Notes: generated from the sequence alone by a model not told the origin. Shown: positions 1 through 8,290, numbered from the stretch's first letter. The stretch: DNA of 12,625 nucleotides from JAXGMQ01 sp964613055 (GCA_964613055.1 CAZTGD010000046.1:1-12625); one strand, 5' to 3'. Program-made: numbers and translations.

Positions 1-3000
1 GAGCCAGCGCACCAAGTGTCTTCTCTCCGCCCGAAAGCGCTTGAAGGGCTTTCAGTCTTCGACCGGGAAGGATAAACTCAACTTGGACTCCGATGATTCC
101 ACCATCCTCGTCCTTGACTCTCCTGAGATTGCCGATGGCACCAGGGAAAAGTATGTTTGCAAGCCTTGTAAACTCCCTTTCCACCGACCGATATACACGT
201 TCAAAGTTATCCTTGATCTTTGTCTCAATCTCAGACAGGGAAACCCTCAGGTTGGCTTCTGCCTGTGCCAGGTCACTGAGTTGACCCTCCATGAATGAAA
301 GCCTTTCGCGAGCAGATTCAGCCTCCTCAGTAGCCTTCATGTTAACCGCTCCGTATTCAGCAAGCTGTCTTGTTTTGTCAGCCAACTCCGCTCTCATTTC
401 ATCGGTATCGATTTCCTCGATGTATCCTTCAGGGTCTCCGCCGAGTTCTGAGATGTCTGTAGCCAAACGGTCTTTCTTAGTAGTCAGTTCCACCCTCGAT
501 AACTCTATCTTGTGAGATTCTTTGCTGTAGCGGTTGAGTCTGTTTCTAATTATCCTTACCTGCTCCTCCCTTTCTGTCTCCTTTGTAGCCAGATCTGAGC
601 TCTCCTCTGCAAACTCCTTCTCCAAGCGCTCTGCCCTAACAATTGCCATATTTGCAGTATTCAACTGCCTTTCAGTCTCAATTATCTCATCTGCAAGCTG
701 TTTGGATTCAAACTCCAGGTTGTCAATGAGACCTTTTGTTTCTTCAATTGACTTCTCCAGCCCTTCATATTCAGCCTGTGTTCTCTTGAGTGTTTCAGTC
801 AACTCCCTCAGAAGGGTTTGTGATTGGTCAACATCTCTCCTGGCTTCAGCTATCCTCTTTTCAACCTCTGCACGGCGTTTCTCACGCTCAAACCTTTTAT
901 CATCATAGTCTGAAAGCTCTCTACCTGTAGACCTAATTTCGGAGACTGTTTGTGATAGATCCAGTTGAATCTGGGTCAATCCGGTTCTCTTTTTCTCTTC
1001 ATCATCAACCAGATTATCAAGCTCTGCTTTGAGTTTGACCAGCTGATCTTCCCTAGTCTTTTGTTGTTTTTCTCGCTCCTTGCGCTCTGCTACGGTATTA
1101 GCGATTTCTGCCTGTAGAGATGATTTCTGTTTTGATATTTGCATGATCTCAAGTTTCAATTGAGCGATTTGGTCATCAATCTTCTCTATGCTGTCGCTTA
1201 CATCGGCTATTTGTGATTCATTCTCTTTATATTCTCCTTCGAGGTCATCAATCTCGCCCTTTACTCTCGCTTCACTGACTCGACCCTTCGACTGGAAGAT
1301 GTACCTTCCCTCAATAATCAGGTACCCATCCCTAGTCAACTGCACCGAATTGTCTGAGGACAATGCTTCTGACACGTTCTCAACAACGTCACACGTTGGA
1401 ATTCCCACGACTACTGTTGCAGAGGAGTTCTCTGGTATGTGTTCAGTTACATCAACGGCATCATCATCAGCTACAATCCAATCAAGCTGATCGACCAACA
1501 GCTTTCTGTCTGAGGGAGTCATATCGGACAAATCGAGTGTTTCAGCGAGTATTGGCTTACCCAACTTTGAGGGTAAAAAAATCAGACCATCCAACAACTT
1601 TCGCTTTGCTTCTTTCGACTTGGCAATACTTCTTCTCTCTGCCTTAAATCCAACCAATTCGCTTACAAAAAGATCTTTTTGTGCTTTAAGCTGAGAACCG
1701 TTTTTTTCCAGTTCCTCAATTTTGTCGGACAGCTTTTTGAGTTGCTCAGATAAACCCTTTTCATCAGCATCGTCATCCGATTGGTCATTACACTTCTCCA
1801 ACTCGACGATTCGTTCACGGTTACTGCGAATGCGTTCTCGGATAATCGTCAGTCCAGATTCGGTATTCGACAACTCTTTTCTTATTGAATCAGCCTTGGT
1901 TTTTTGTTGGTCAAGTGCATGAACAAGTTTAGCTCTCTGGCTCTCGTCCTCAGATTCATAATTATTCTCAGAGTTTATTCTTTCATACTCAGTTTTCACG
2001 AGTTTGACTTTGGTTTGTTGAGCTTCAATCTGCTCTTCAAGTTGATTAATAGAGCCTATGAGTCTTTCACTCTCTTTGTTATCTTGTTCCCACTTCAAAA
2101 CATTTTTTTGTATGTCCTCCGTGACGACCGCTGATCGTTCTCTTTTGTGTTCCAGCTGAGACTGCATTCGAGTCTTTGTGACAAGCATGGCTTCTCGATC
2201 TTCTCGCGATTTGTCGCGTTGCTCGTTCAGCTGTTTGATCCTGCTCTTGATGGACAAGTCCTTCTCGAGTGCTTCAAGCTCTTCCCCGCTGTCCCGCTCT
2301 TTCCTTCTGATTACTTGAAGGCTGGAGCCAAGAGAACCCAATTCCTGTTCAATCTCTCTACTCTCCACCATTAAAAGTTGAAGTTTGAGGAATGAGGCTC
2401 GATCACTTATTGATTTATACTTGGAAAGCACCTCACTCTGTACTCTCAAACGCTCATAGTTGCTGTTCAATTCTGCCACAGTGGCGTTTATCCTACCCAT
2501 CTCAACACCTGCAAGGTTGAGCTTTCGTTCTACAGTGCGCTTGGTTTGACGAAGTATGTCTACACCAGCGAGTTCCTCCATTGTTGACAAGCGTTCCCCA
2601 GGAGTTGCTGAAAGCACCAGATCAACCTCACCCTGACCAACGACTGAGTAGGTCTGCTTCCCTAAACCGGTACCCCTGAAAAGGTTGCCGATATCCTTCA
2701 GCCTGCAGGAACTGCCGTTGATCTCAAACTCGGTTTCACCACTTCTGTAGATACGTCTGGTGACATCCACTGACTCATTTTCATTTGGGTAGGTATGCTT
2801 GGAGTTGTCCAGCGTTATACTTACTTCAGCCAGCGACAACGGTCTTCTCTTGCCGATCCCTGCAAAAATAACATCCGCGGGACTGCTTATCCTGAGCAGG
2901 TTGTGGGTTTTCTCCCCTATACCCCAACGAATGGCGTCAACAAGATTGCTTTTACCCGATCCGTTTGGACCAACAACACCCGTCAGCCTGTCTGACAAAC

Positions 3001-3061
3001 GCAACTTGATTGTTCCTGCAAAGGTCTTGAAACCCTTGACTTCGACAGTCTTTATAGACAC
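1..3061 (-). CDS. smc: Chromosome segregation/condensin ATPase SMC (C-terminus cut by window edge)
   Basis: SMC dimers fold and organise the chromosome by ATP-driven DNA loop capture, normally with ScpA and ScpB; neither is visible here. 1020 codons are present in one uninterrupted frame. The N-terminal ABC half-head opens VSIKTVEVKGFKTF, with Walker A GPNGSGKS at residues 31-38 and the Q-loop VVGQG (Gln143). Long Glu/Lys/Gln-rich heptad stretches (about 165-487 and 594-1000) form the two coiled-coil arms. The signature motif LSGGEK is at 1009-1014, and the frame then leaves the window before Walker B. The hinge, about 488-593, is compact. The GTG at 3061 is chosen because bacterial SMCs begin almost exactly there; no good ribosome binding site is seen. 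The frame stays open up to an ATG at 3118, but that extension is hydrophobic and unlike SMC. Divergent from the operon starting at 3139. Confidence 0.95.
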   Translation of the reverse strand, partial: MSIKTVEVKGFKTFAGTIKLRLSDRLTGVVGPNGSGKSNLVDAIRWGIGEKTHNLLRISSPADVIFAGIGKRRPLSLAEVSITLDNSKHTYPNENESVDVTRRIYRSGETEFEINGSSCRLKDIGNLFRGTGLGKQTYSVVGQGEVDLVLSATPGERLSTMEELAGVDILRQTKRTVERKLNLAGVEMGRINATVAELNSNYERLRVQSEVLSKYKSISDRASFLKLQLLMVESREIEQELGSLGSSLQVIRRKERDSGEELEALEKDLSIKSRIKQLNEQRDKSREDREAMLVTKTRMQSQLEHKRERSAVVTEDIQKNVLKWEQDNKESERLIGSINQLEEQIEAQQTKVKLVKTEYERINSENNYESEDESQRAKLVHALDQQKTKADSIRKELSNTESGLTIIRERIRSNRERIVELEKCNDQSDDDADEKGLSEQLKKLSDKIEELEKNGSQLKAQKDLFVSELVGFKAERRSIAKSKEAKRKLLDGLIFLPSKLGKPILAETLDLSDMTPSDRKLLVDQLDWIVADDDAVDVTEHIPENSSATVVVGIPTCDVVENVSEALSSDNSVQLTRDGYLIIEGRYIFQSKGRVSEARVKGEIDDLEGEYKENESQIADVSDSIEKIDDQIAQLKLEIMQISKQKSSLQAEIANTVAERKEREKQQKTREDQLVKLKAELDNLVDDEEKKRTGLTQIQLDLSQTVSEIRSTGRELSDYDDKRFEREKRRAEVEKRIAEARRDVDQSQTLLRELTETLKRTQAEYEGLEKSIEETKGLIDNLEFESKQLADEIIETERQLNTANMAIVRAERLEKEFAEESSDLATKETEREEQVRIIRNRLNRYSKESHKIELSRVELTTKKDRLATDISELGGDPEGYIEEIDTDEMRAELADKTRQLAEYGAVNMKATEEAESARERLSFMEGQLSDLAQAEANLRVSLSEIETKIKDNFERVYRSVEREFTRLANILFPGAIGNLRRVKDEDGGIIGVQVEFILPGRRLKALQALSGGEKTLGALA

Positions 3062-3101
3062 GGCGATTAATGATAATACCACATACCACCGAATACAATA
3101 G

Positions 3102-3130
3102 TTGAAGATAAAGAACATATGTGATAAAAT
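3102..3130 (+). promoter_or_regulatory. Sigma-70-like promoter of the 3139-6030 operon
   Basis: TTGAAG (3102-3107), a 17-nt spacer, then TAAAAT (3125-3130). The expected transcription start (about 3136-3138) falls right at the start codon of the first gene, which has no Shine-Dalgarno site, so the transcript may be leaderless. It sits in the 77-nt gap shared with smc. Confidence 0.5.
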
Positions 3131-3138
3131 AATTGTAC

Positions 3139-3660
3139 ATGAAGAAGAGATTTGATATCATTCGGTCAAATCCCGCAGTATTGGAGCTCATATTAACGGC
3201 GGGTGTATTGTTTCTATTGATATCATCCACGACAACGCTTCTGTTCAAGATTTTCTATCCGGGTACTCTGTATCCAACTGTTATAGCAGTAATATCCCTG
3301 GTAGGCATATCCCTGTATCTTCTTCCGAGAGTCAAACCCCCTGAGACCAATCAATACATTGAGTTAGACACCAATCTGAAGACGGTGTCTGTGTGCGGAA
3401 AGGATGTCAGCAATTCGAGCGTAGTCAGCATACTCAAGTATGGTAATAATACAGATGATCGCTTTATAATAAAATTCCCCGGCGGTGTCTCTGTGGATTC
3501 CAGGACGTGCAGTGATTCTGAACGACTTCTGAATCTGCTGGCAAAGGTGTTCCCCCAGTCAAGCATGCAGTATCATAACACTGTACCCATGACAAAGATA
3601 TTTGTATCCATTGGTCTAATCATATCGCTTGCCATGTTTATTACCCTTATGGTCGTGTGA
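3139..3660 (+). CDS. Small membrane protein with three predicted TM helices, function unknown
   Basis: 173 residues; I do not recognise the family. Hydrophobic segments at about 13-37 and 43-63 form an N-terminal hairpin. A polar region of about 80 residues (70-150, starting near YIELDTNLKTVSV) follows, and a third hydrophobic segment (153-173) ends the protein. By layout the central domain lies on one face of the membrane, tethered at both ends. The ATG at 3139 is preferred over an in-frame TTG at 3133. Neither has a ribosome binding site, and the promoter at 3102-3130 would start the transcript nearly at the codon. One nucleotide separates its stop from the next start, so the two genes are almost certainly co-transcribed and translationally coupled. 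Coding is judged from the tight spacing, clean frame and membrane-protein composition. Confidence 0.75.
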   Translation: MKKRFDIIRSNPAVLELILTAGVLFLLISSTTTLLFKIFYPGTLYPTVIAVISLVGISLYLLPRVKPPETNQYIELDTNLKTVSVCGKDVSNSSVVSILKYGNNTDDRFIIKFPGGVSVDSRTCSDSERLLNLLAKVFPQSSMQYHNTVPMTKIFVSIGLIISLAMFITLMVV

Positions 3661-3661
3661 C

Positions 3662-4747
3662 ATGTCGATATACCTCGACAACAATTCATCTACTTTTCCA
3701 AAACCTCCCTCAATACTGAGTGGTATCAGAGATTTTACCGATAACATGGGCATCACACCGCTTGCCTATGGAGGGAACTCAATGACGAAGAGTTCAAAAA
3801 AGGTATTCAGCGATTCCAAGATCGCCCTTGCCAAGCTTCTAAACACCGACCCATCAACTATATTCCTTACTTCTAACTTTGACGATACGCTCATGAAGAT
3901 CACAGACATCATACTGACACCTGGTGACAGGGTTGCCATGAGCAAAGGCGATTGGCTTGAAACATGCAAGACAGCAAATAGACTCAGGTCTCGAAGTATT
4001 AGTATTACCAATATTCCATTAAATATGAAGAATGGGGTGTCTCCAGCTCAATTAAAAAAGGTAGTGGGTGTTAAAGCGTGTATCCTGTCGCATGTCAATT
4101 CAATATCCGGTGCTGTTTTACCCATTGATAAACTTGCCAGGATAACAGACGGAACATCATATATGATTGTGGACATCTCAGACAGCATCGGCTCAATGCC
4201 AATAGATATAAATCAGATGAACGTTGATCTGGCGATATTCACAACAAACAAGCATATATTCGGTATGGGCGGGGTGACGGGCGTGTACATAAACTCCAGA
4301 CTCTCCGAGAAGCACAACTCTCTCAACAGCGAATATCTGGAAACAACGGACAATGTGTTGTCAGTGGTTACATTGAGGGAGGGTATTGATTTTGTGCTCA
4401 ATGAGGGTGCAGACAGGATATACAATCATATCAGAAATCTGAGGAACATACTTCAAGGAGTACTGGAGATGTGCAAAGCCGTTCAGATAGTGGTTCCCAA
4501 CCCGGTTATCCCCTCTTCAATTATATCATTCACTATCAACAAACTCATGCCAAATACGGTGGCAGGTTTGCTCGAAGAACGCTTTGGAATCATTGTTGGA
4601 CATGGTCTGTGTGGGAATCCTGGTGGATGCAGGTCTTTAAAACTCTACCCCGAAGGGGTACTCAGAGTCGGTCTAGGATTCCTAAATACCGTCTCTGATA
4701 TTGAATACCTCGGCACCTCAATTGATCGATTGTCCAGGGGTTCTTAG
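3662..4747 (+). CDS. Divergent class V aminotransferase, cysteine-desulfurase-like (PLP enzyme)
   Basis: 361 residues. The start MSIYLDNNSSTFPKPP is the hallmark of the cysteine-desulfurase subfamily of class V aminotransferases (usual start YLDNAATSFPKP), which take sulfur from cysteine with PLP. The Schiff-base lysine is Lys197 in FTTNKHIFGMGG. SHVNSISGAVLPI (143-155) matches the family's SHxSNVTGTxLPI, and LRVGLGFLNT (334-343) matches the C-terminal VRxSxGYFNT. Several active-site positions differ. The PLP-stacking His is Trp98 or Asp97, the PLP-contacting Gln is Asp174, the His before the lysine is Asn196, and the mobile-loop GLHCAP reads GLCGNP (Cys317). Desulfurase activity is therefore doubtful; a repurposed PLP enzyme is possible. 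Start at ATG 3662, one nucleotide after the upstream stop. The next gene follows after 62 nt. Confidence 0.85.
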   Translation: MSIYLDNNSSTFPKPPSILSGIRDFTDNMGITPLAYGGNSMTKSSKKVFSDSKIALAKLLNTDPSTIFLTSNFDDTLMKITDIILTPGDRVAMSKGDWLETCKTANRLRSRSISITNIPLNMKNGVSPAQLKKVVGVKACILSHVNSISGAVLPIDKLARITDGTSYMIVDISDSIGSMPIDINQMNVDLAIFTTNKHIFGMGGVTGVYINSRLSEKHNSLNSEYLETTDNVLSVVTLREGIDFVLNEGADRIYNHIRNLRNILQGVLEMCKAVQIVVPNPVIPSSIISFTINKLMPNTVAGLLEERFGIIVGHGLCGNPGGCRSLKLYPEGVLRVGLGFLNTVSDIEYLGTSIDRLSRGS

Positions 4748-4809
4748 CTCCTTGAACTATGATCTGAAGTAGCTGTATGGAATAATATATAAATGACGAG
4801 GAGACGATT

Positions 4810-6030
4810 ATGAAGCGATTTTTACCGATAGCTATGTCTGTTGCAATTCTCTTCAGCCTCGTAGCATGCAATAATACTGCAGAATCCAACCCTACGTTCG
4901 ACATTGGAGATGGCAATGCCGCCTGGATGACACCAAACGGTTCATATTACCACTCTGGAACAGCACCTTTTTCTCCCGCACCACCCTTCGGGGTAACATG
5001 GGAGAATCAATTGCCCAACACCACCAGGTTTTCTCCCATCACTGCAAGCGAACTGCTTTTTATATCTGATGATGCTGGAAACGTGTATTGCCTTGACCAG
5101 AAAAACGGTTCAAGCGTATGGAGCAGGAATCTTGGCGAAAAGGGTTTTCAACCAGTACTCTCGACAAGGTATCTGTTTATTGGAGCAGAGGGTGGAAGGC
5201 TACTTGCATGCAATCCCGTCAATGGGAAAACCGTTTGGGAGGCTAAGCTTGATGGTGATTTAGTTGGTTACCCCATCATTGATCCTGGCATGGTTTGGGT
5301 GGTTACCGAACATGATCTGTATGGTTTTGAGGAAACAAAAGGTACAGAGGTGTTTCACAAAAACTTTGGAGATATAATCTTCACACAACCCCCCGCTTTT
5401 CAGAAGTATCTGTACCTTGTCGCTGGCAATCAGTTGCTGGCTTTTAATGAATTGGATAAAAAGGTTGTCTGGAGAAAATACTTCGAAAATGTGCTTATCG
5501 GACCAGTGGTGTGTCAAAGAAGCTCTATCTATGCCGTGGACAGCAGGCTATTCAAACTGAATGACGAGGGTGAAGTCCTCGACACATACACACACTACCC
5601 AGCAAATCCATCTGGTGAGATCCTTGAGGGAGACGAGTGGGGCAAGATAAGAAACAAGGTCTCAATCTTTACAAACGTCATTTGTTTCCCCACCGAGTAT
5701 GGTTCTATTGTCGCAATCAGAGACAGCAACAATGGATTGGATTTCCTGTGGTCGCTGGGTGTTACCCTGCCACCAAAGGCTCCGGTGGTTGTCGGTGTTG
5801 ATTATGTCTACTTCGGTGCATCCGATGGCAGATTCTATGTCTGCTCAACAAAGGACGGCAAGTGGATTTGGCACAACCGCTTTGGTGAGAGAGAGGATAT
5901 TGAAGATCAACAATTCTATTCAACTCCAGCCGTCCTTGACAACAGGGTCTTTGTGGTCTCTGAGTCAGGACTGATAAAGCGGATGGATGTCGGAGGTCGG
6001 CCTATGTCCTTTGACGAGATGTCCGAGTAG
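4810..6030 (+). CDS. Lipoprotein with PQQ-like (BamB-type) beta-propeller repeats
   Basis: 406 residues. The N-terminus MKRFLPIAMSVAILFSLVAC is a type II signal peptide with lipobox LVAC, so Cys20 should be lipidated and the protein anchored to a membrane outside the cytoplasm. The body repeats the PQQ-propeller blade pattern: a Tyr/Leu-containing strand, then D..NG..VW. Examples are VYCLDQKNGSSVWSRNLG (92-109), LLACNPVNGKTVWEAKL (131-147), LLAFNELDKKVVWRKYF (209-225) and FYVCSTKDGKWIWHNRF near 350. Such propellers scaffold proteins (BamB in outer-membrane assembly) or bind quinone in dehydrogenases; no catalytic residues are evident, so a scaffold or binding role is more likely. GAGGAG at 4798-4803 sits 6 nt before the ATG. 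Probably last gene of the operon with the membrane protein and the PLP enzyme; a functional link among them is not obvious. Confidence 0.9.
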   Translation: MKRFLPIAMSVAILFSLVACNNTAESNPTFDIGDGNAAWMTPNGSYYHSGTAPFSPAPPFGVTWENQLPNTTRFSPITASELLFISDDAGNVYCLDQKNGSSVWSRNLGEKGFQPVLSTRYLFIGAEGGRLLACNPVNGKTVWEAKLDGDLVGYPIIDPGMVWVVTEHDLYGFEETKGTEVFHKNFGDIIFTQPPAFQKYLYLVAGNQLLAFNELDKKVVWRKYFENVLIGPVVCQRSSIYAVDSRLFKLNDEGEVLDTYTHYPANPSGEILEGDEWGKIRNKVSIFTNVICFPTEYGSIVAIRDSNNGLDFLWSLGVTLPPKAPVVVGVDYVYFGASDGRFYVCSTKDGKWIWHNRFGEREDIEDQQFYSTPAVLDNRVFVVSESGLIKRMDVGGRPMSFDEMSE

Positions 6031-6139
6031 CATTAACCTGATTCCTACTCACCCTCAATCTACCTTCATTGACGTGATTAAAAATGCTCAGGTTTGTAAA
6101 CATCTGTTGGTCACTATTTCGGACTGATGCTCCAGAAAA

Positions 6140-6180
6140 ACAGTGTGGTTGGGTTTGTGACCTTTAACCAACCACACTGT
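6140..6180 (-). terminator. Rho-independent terminator of the rsgA-methyltransferase operon, probably bidirectional
   Basis: A perfect 13-bp stem: 6140-6152 (ACAGTGTGGTTGG) pairs with 6168-6180, with a 15-nt loop. Read on the minus strand, the stem is followed directly by a run of Ts (the A-tract at 6136-6140), just past the methyltransferase stop. The plus side has only a weak T stretch, but the hairpin lies between two convergent operons and may serve both. The rest of 6031-6203 shows nothing else. Confidence 0.85.
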
Positions 6181-6203
6181 CTGTTTATACTTACGTCTGG
6201 TTC

Positions 6204-6974
6204 CTATTCCTCGGATTCTGGAGGTTCGTGCTTGACCGCCCAGAGGATCAATCTTTCATCGCTGTCGCTTGCAGGTCTACCCTCACAATCTCGGTACTGA
6301 TGGACTATGTTCATGTTGTTGTCGATACACCACTGCCTTATCTGTCTGGCGGTGGGTACATGAGAGATGGTCGTGTGCATGAACTCGCTCTCATTGCCGT
6401 CTTGTGTTCGAGTCAGCAGTCTCTTGGTCACCTTCAACCGATTCCACCTGTCTGAAGATTGATGTGTCACACTGCAGACCACATGCGTTCCATAGTCATT
6501 TTCACCCTCGAAGCCGAGTTGTAATCGAGGAATATATCGCCTCTTGCCCGTCAGAACCGAACAGTCAAGAAACAGTCTTCCACCAGTGGGCAGAGTTGAA
6601 CCAACCTTGCCAATCAGTGCTTCCTGATCCTTTGGTGTTGCTAACTCCAGAAGCGCATTTGAACCCAGCACGATTAGGTCATAGCTATCGCCCCATTCAA
6701 CTGAGTCCACAGATCCATCCATGATACTCCATCCATCAGGGTAATCCGCCATCTTCTTTCGAGCTTCATTAGTCATCTCAGTTGACCGTTCTATTCCAAC
6801 AACGTCATGATCCATCACTCTTAACTCAGAAAGGATCCTCGCTGTTCCGCACATCGGTTCGAGTATTTTCCATCTGTGATTGCCGATTAGGTCTTTCAAC
6901 AGCTGTATATCGCTTTTGTCATTGTTTATCTTGTCGTATATCTGTGCCACAATTCTGTGATCGTAAATGCTCAT
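6204..6974 (-). CDS. Class I SAM-dependent methyltransferase, substrate unknown
   Basis: 256 residues with a Rossmann-type methyltransferase domain. Motif I is KILEPMCGTARIL (36-48), binding SAM. The acidic residue ending strand 2 is Glu62 in VVGIERS. DGSVDSVEW (86-94) is the post-III acidic region, and YDLIVLGSNALLEL (99-112) is motif IV. The second half (GKRRYIPRLQLGFEGENDYG and on) is a beta-rich insert typical of small-molecule or unassigned methyltransferases and gives no substrate clue. The start ATG at 6974 is chosen over an in-frame upstream ATG at 7010 because AGGAAGGA lies 7 nt before it and because the shorter start avoids overlapping rsgA. It lies 13 nt downstream of rsgA and must be co-transcribed with it. 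A role in ribosome or RNA modification is only a guess from this neighbourhood. Confidence 0.85.
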   Translation of the reverse strand: MSIYDHRIVAQIYDKINNDKSDIQLLKDLIGNHRWKILEPMCGTARILSELRVMDHDVVGIERSTEMTNEARKKMADYPDGWSIMDGSVDSVEWGDSYDLIVLGSNALLELATPKDQEALIGKVGSTLPTGGRLFLDCSVLTGKRRYIPRLQLGFEGENDYGTHVVCSVTHQSSDRWNRLKVTKRLLTRTQDGNESEFMHTTISHVPTARQIRQWCIDNNMNIVHQYRDCEGRPASDSDERLILWAVKHEPPESEE

Positions 6975-6987
6975 GATAATGTCCTTC

Positions 6988-8040
6988 CTATCTTGGTTTT
7001 CTACCCTCACGCAAGCTTTTCAACAACTCCTCTGATGTCTCCGCCAGCTTGCAGTAACTTTCGTATCTTGAAACAGCTATCCTGCCATCAGAAACTGCCT
7101 CTATCACAGCGCAACCAGGTTCGCTGACGTGTCTGCAGGACTCCCCAAATCTGCACTTATCCACCAGAGATCGCATCTCTGGAAACAGATCAGCCCAGTC
7201 CATCTCGGTACATCGCCACAGACCGAATTCCCTCATACCAGGAGTGTCAACAATCTCACCACCCATATCGAGTGAATACATCTCCAGGTGCGTCGTGGTG
7301 TGCATACCCTCGCCGGTCTTGTTGTGTACTTCTCTGACCTTCAATCCAAGCTCCGGTTGAATAGCATTGAGCAAAGAACTTTTACCCACGCCTGATCTGC
7401 CAAGTAAAACCGATCTTTTATCCATCAGTATGTCCTTTGCATCATCAATACCTACTTCATCAATCGAGCTAGTGAAGACTACTGGATAGCCGATGTCCTT
7501 GTAGATACAAAACTCTTTTTCTATTTTCTCTCTGTCAACCAGATCAACCTTGGTCACCAATATCACCGATGGTATCTTTGACATCTCGGCGTCAGCCAGG
7601 TACCTGTCGATGGTGAACATATTAGTCTTTGGGTAGGTAGCGCTGGCGATAATAATCGCTTGATCAATATTTGACACGATTACCTGCTCAATCGGCTTTC
7701 TTCCAGAGCCCAATCTGCTCATGTAGTTCTTTCGAGGGAGTATCTCCTGGATCATACCGTTGACACCGTCCTCACCCAGTTTGAACATCACATCATCGCC
7801 TATCGCTACTGGGTCAACCTTCTTGATCTCCTCAACAGTCACCACTCTCCTGCGCAGACTGCGATTGCTGGCAATTGGATAAACAAGCTCCTTTCGTAGT
7901 TTGTTACTTATCCTGCAGAGGTATTGTCCATCATCTGTGGTGACGGTGTATATCCCGTGTGTTTTTCTTGTTACTGTGCCTTTCATTGTATTCCTTTCAT
8001 GTGTATTTGATATTCTACTCTCAGTCATCTCTGTTCTCAT
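6988..8040 (-). CDS. rsgA: Small ribosomal subunit biogenesis GTPase RsgA
   Basis: RsgA checks late maturation of the 30S decoding centre and leaves on GTP hydrolysis. 350 residues. An N-terminal OB-fold begins about residue 19 (MKGTVTRKTHGIYTV). The circularly permuted GTPase domain has G4 TKVD (163-166) before G1 GRSGVGKS (214-221), then switch Thr248-250 (HTTT) and G3 DTPG (265-268). The C-terminal zinc site uses Cys296, Cys302, His304 and Cys310. The first spacing is C-x5-C, where the family normally has C-x4-C. The ATG at 8040 follows AAGGAGGT by 4 nt. An internal ATG at 7986 also has a fair site (AAAGGA) and corresponds to the usual family N-terminus, so either or both may be used. First gene of an operon with the methyltransferase, behind a long leader. 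Confidence 0.95.
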   Translation of the reverse strand: MRTEMTESRISNTHERNTMKGTVTRKTHGIYTVTTDDGQYLCRISNKLRKELVYPIASNRSLRRRVVTVEEIKKVDPVAIGDDVMFKLGEDGVNGMIQEILPRKNYMSRLGSGRKPIEQVIVSNIDQAIIIASATYPKTNMFTIDRYLADAEMSKIPSVILVTKVDLVDREKIEKEFCIYKDIGYPVVFTSSIDEVGIDDAKDILMDKRSVLLGRSGVGKSSLLNAIQPELGLKVREVHNKTGEGMHTTTHLEMYSLDMGGEIVDTPGMREFGLWRCTEMDWADLFPEMRSLVDKCRFGESCRHVSEPGCAVIEAVSDGRIAVSRYESYCKLAETSEELLKSLREGRKPR

Positions 8041-8138
8041 TGTTACCTCCTTGCCGATTGCATACTCCAACAGAAGAGTAGCGTTGTAGCACATAACCCG
8101 GAATAGACGTATTTTAAGGTGTTTGTGTGATAAGCCTG

Positions 8139-8156
8139 GTCCGGGTTGCCCCGGAC
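8139..8156 (-). promoter_or_regulatory. GC-rich hairpin in the rsgA leader
   Basis: GTCCGGG (8139-8145) pairs perfectly with CCCGGAC (8150-8156) around a 4-nt loop, GCAA in the rsgA transcript (a GNRA tetraloop). Neither side is followed by a T-run, so it is not a standard terminator. It lies about 100 nt upstream of the rsgA start codon. Confidence 0.45.
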
Positions 8157-8166
8157 TAAAGTGAGA

Positions 8167-8197
8167 GTTGAACTTGCTTGGTTTGAATCAGTTCAAC
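8167..8197 (-). promoter_or_regulatory. Second hairpin in the rsgA leader
   Basis: An 8-bp perfect stem: GTTGAACT (8167-8174) with AGTTCAAC (8190-8197), 15-nt loop. The stop codon of the leader mini-ORF (8188-8190) falls at the stem edge, so translation of the mini-ORF would open this stem. Confidence 0.4.
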
Positions 8198-8256
8198 GGC
8201 ACGATAGACCAGAGGCACGGCGCAAACTGCATCCTGATTCGATTTACATTAACCAT
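8188..8256 (-). other. Possible leader mini-ORF (22 codons) upstream of rsgA
   Basis: A strong ribosome binding site (AAGGAGGT just before 8263) precedes an ATG at 8263 that gives only MVDG and a stop. Seven nucleotides later a second ATG (8256) opens 22 codons beginning MVNVNRIRMQF and ending at TGA 8190-8188. No run of a single amino acid is seen, so a classical amino-acid attenuator is not supported. It may be a translated leader or a decayed gene start. Confidence 0.3.
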
Positions 8257-8290
8257 CAACCATACCTCCTTCTTCGTTTATATGGGAGAA

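Noticed and set aside
534..908. Plus-strand open frames of 60-124 codons across 41-2374
   Set aside because: All lie antisense to the smc frame, are rich in Ser/Leu as expected from the complement of Glu/Lys/Gln-rich coiled coil, and have no ribosome binding sites or family resemblance.
3062..3118. N-terminal extension of SMC to an in-frame ATG at 3118
   Set aside because: The extra 19 residues are hydrophobic and unlike any SMC, and the canonical N-terminus starts at the GTG. It would also overlap the promoter of the divergent operon.
8041..8094. Longer RsgA start at 8094
   Set aside because: The added residues do not match RsgA, and the strong AAGGAGGT site sits inside that extension, directly before the ATG at 8040.
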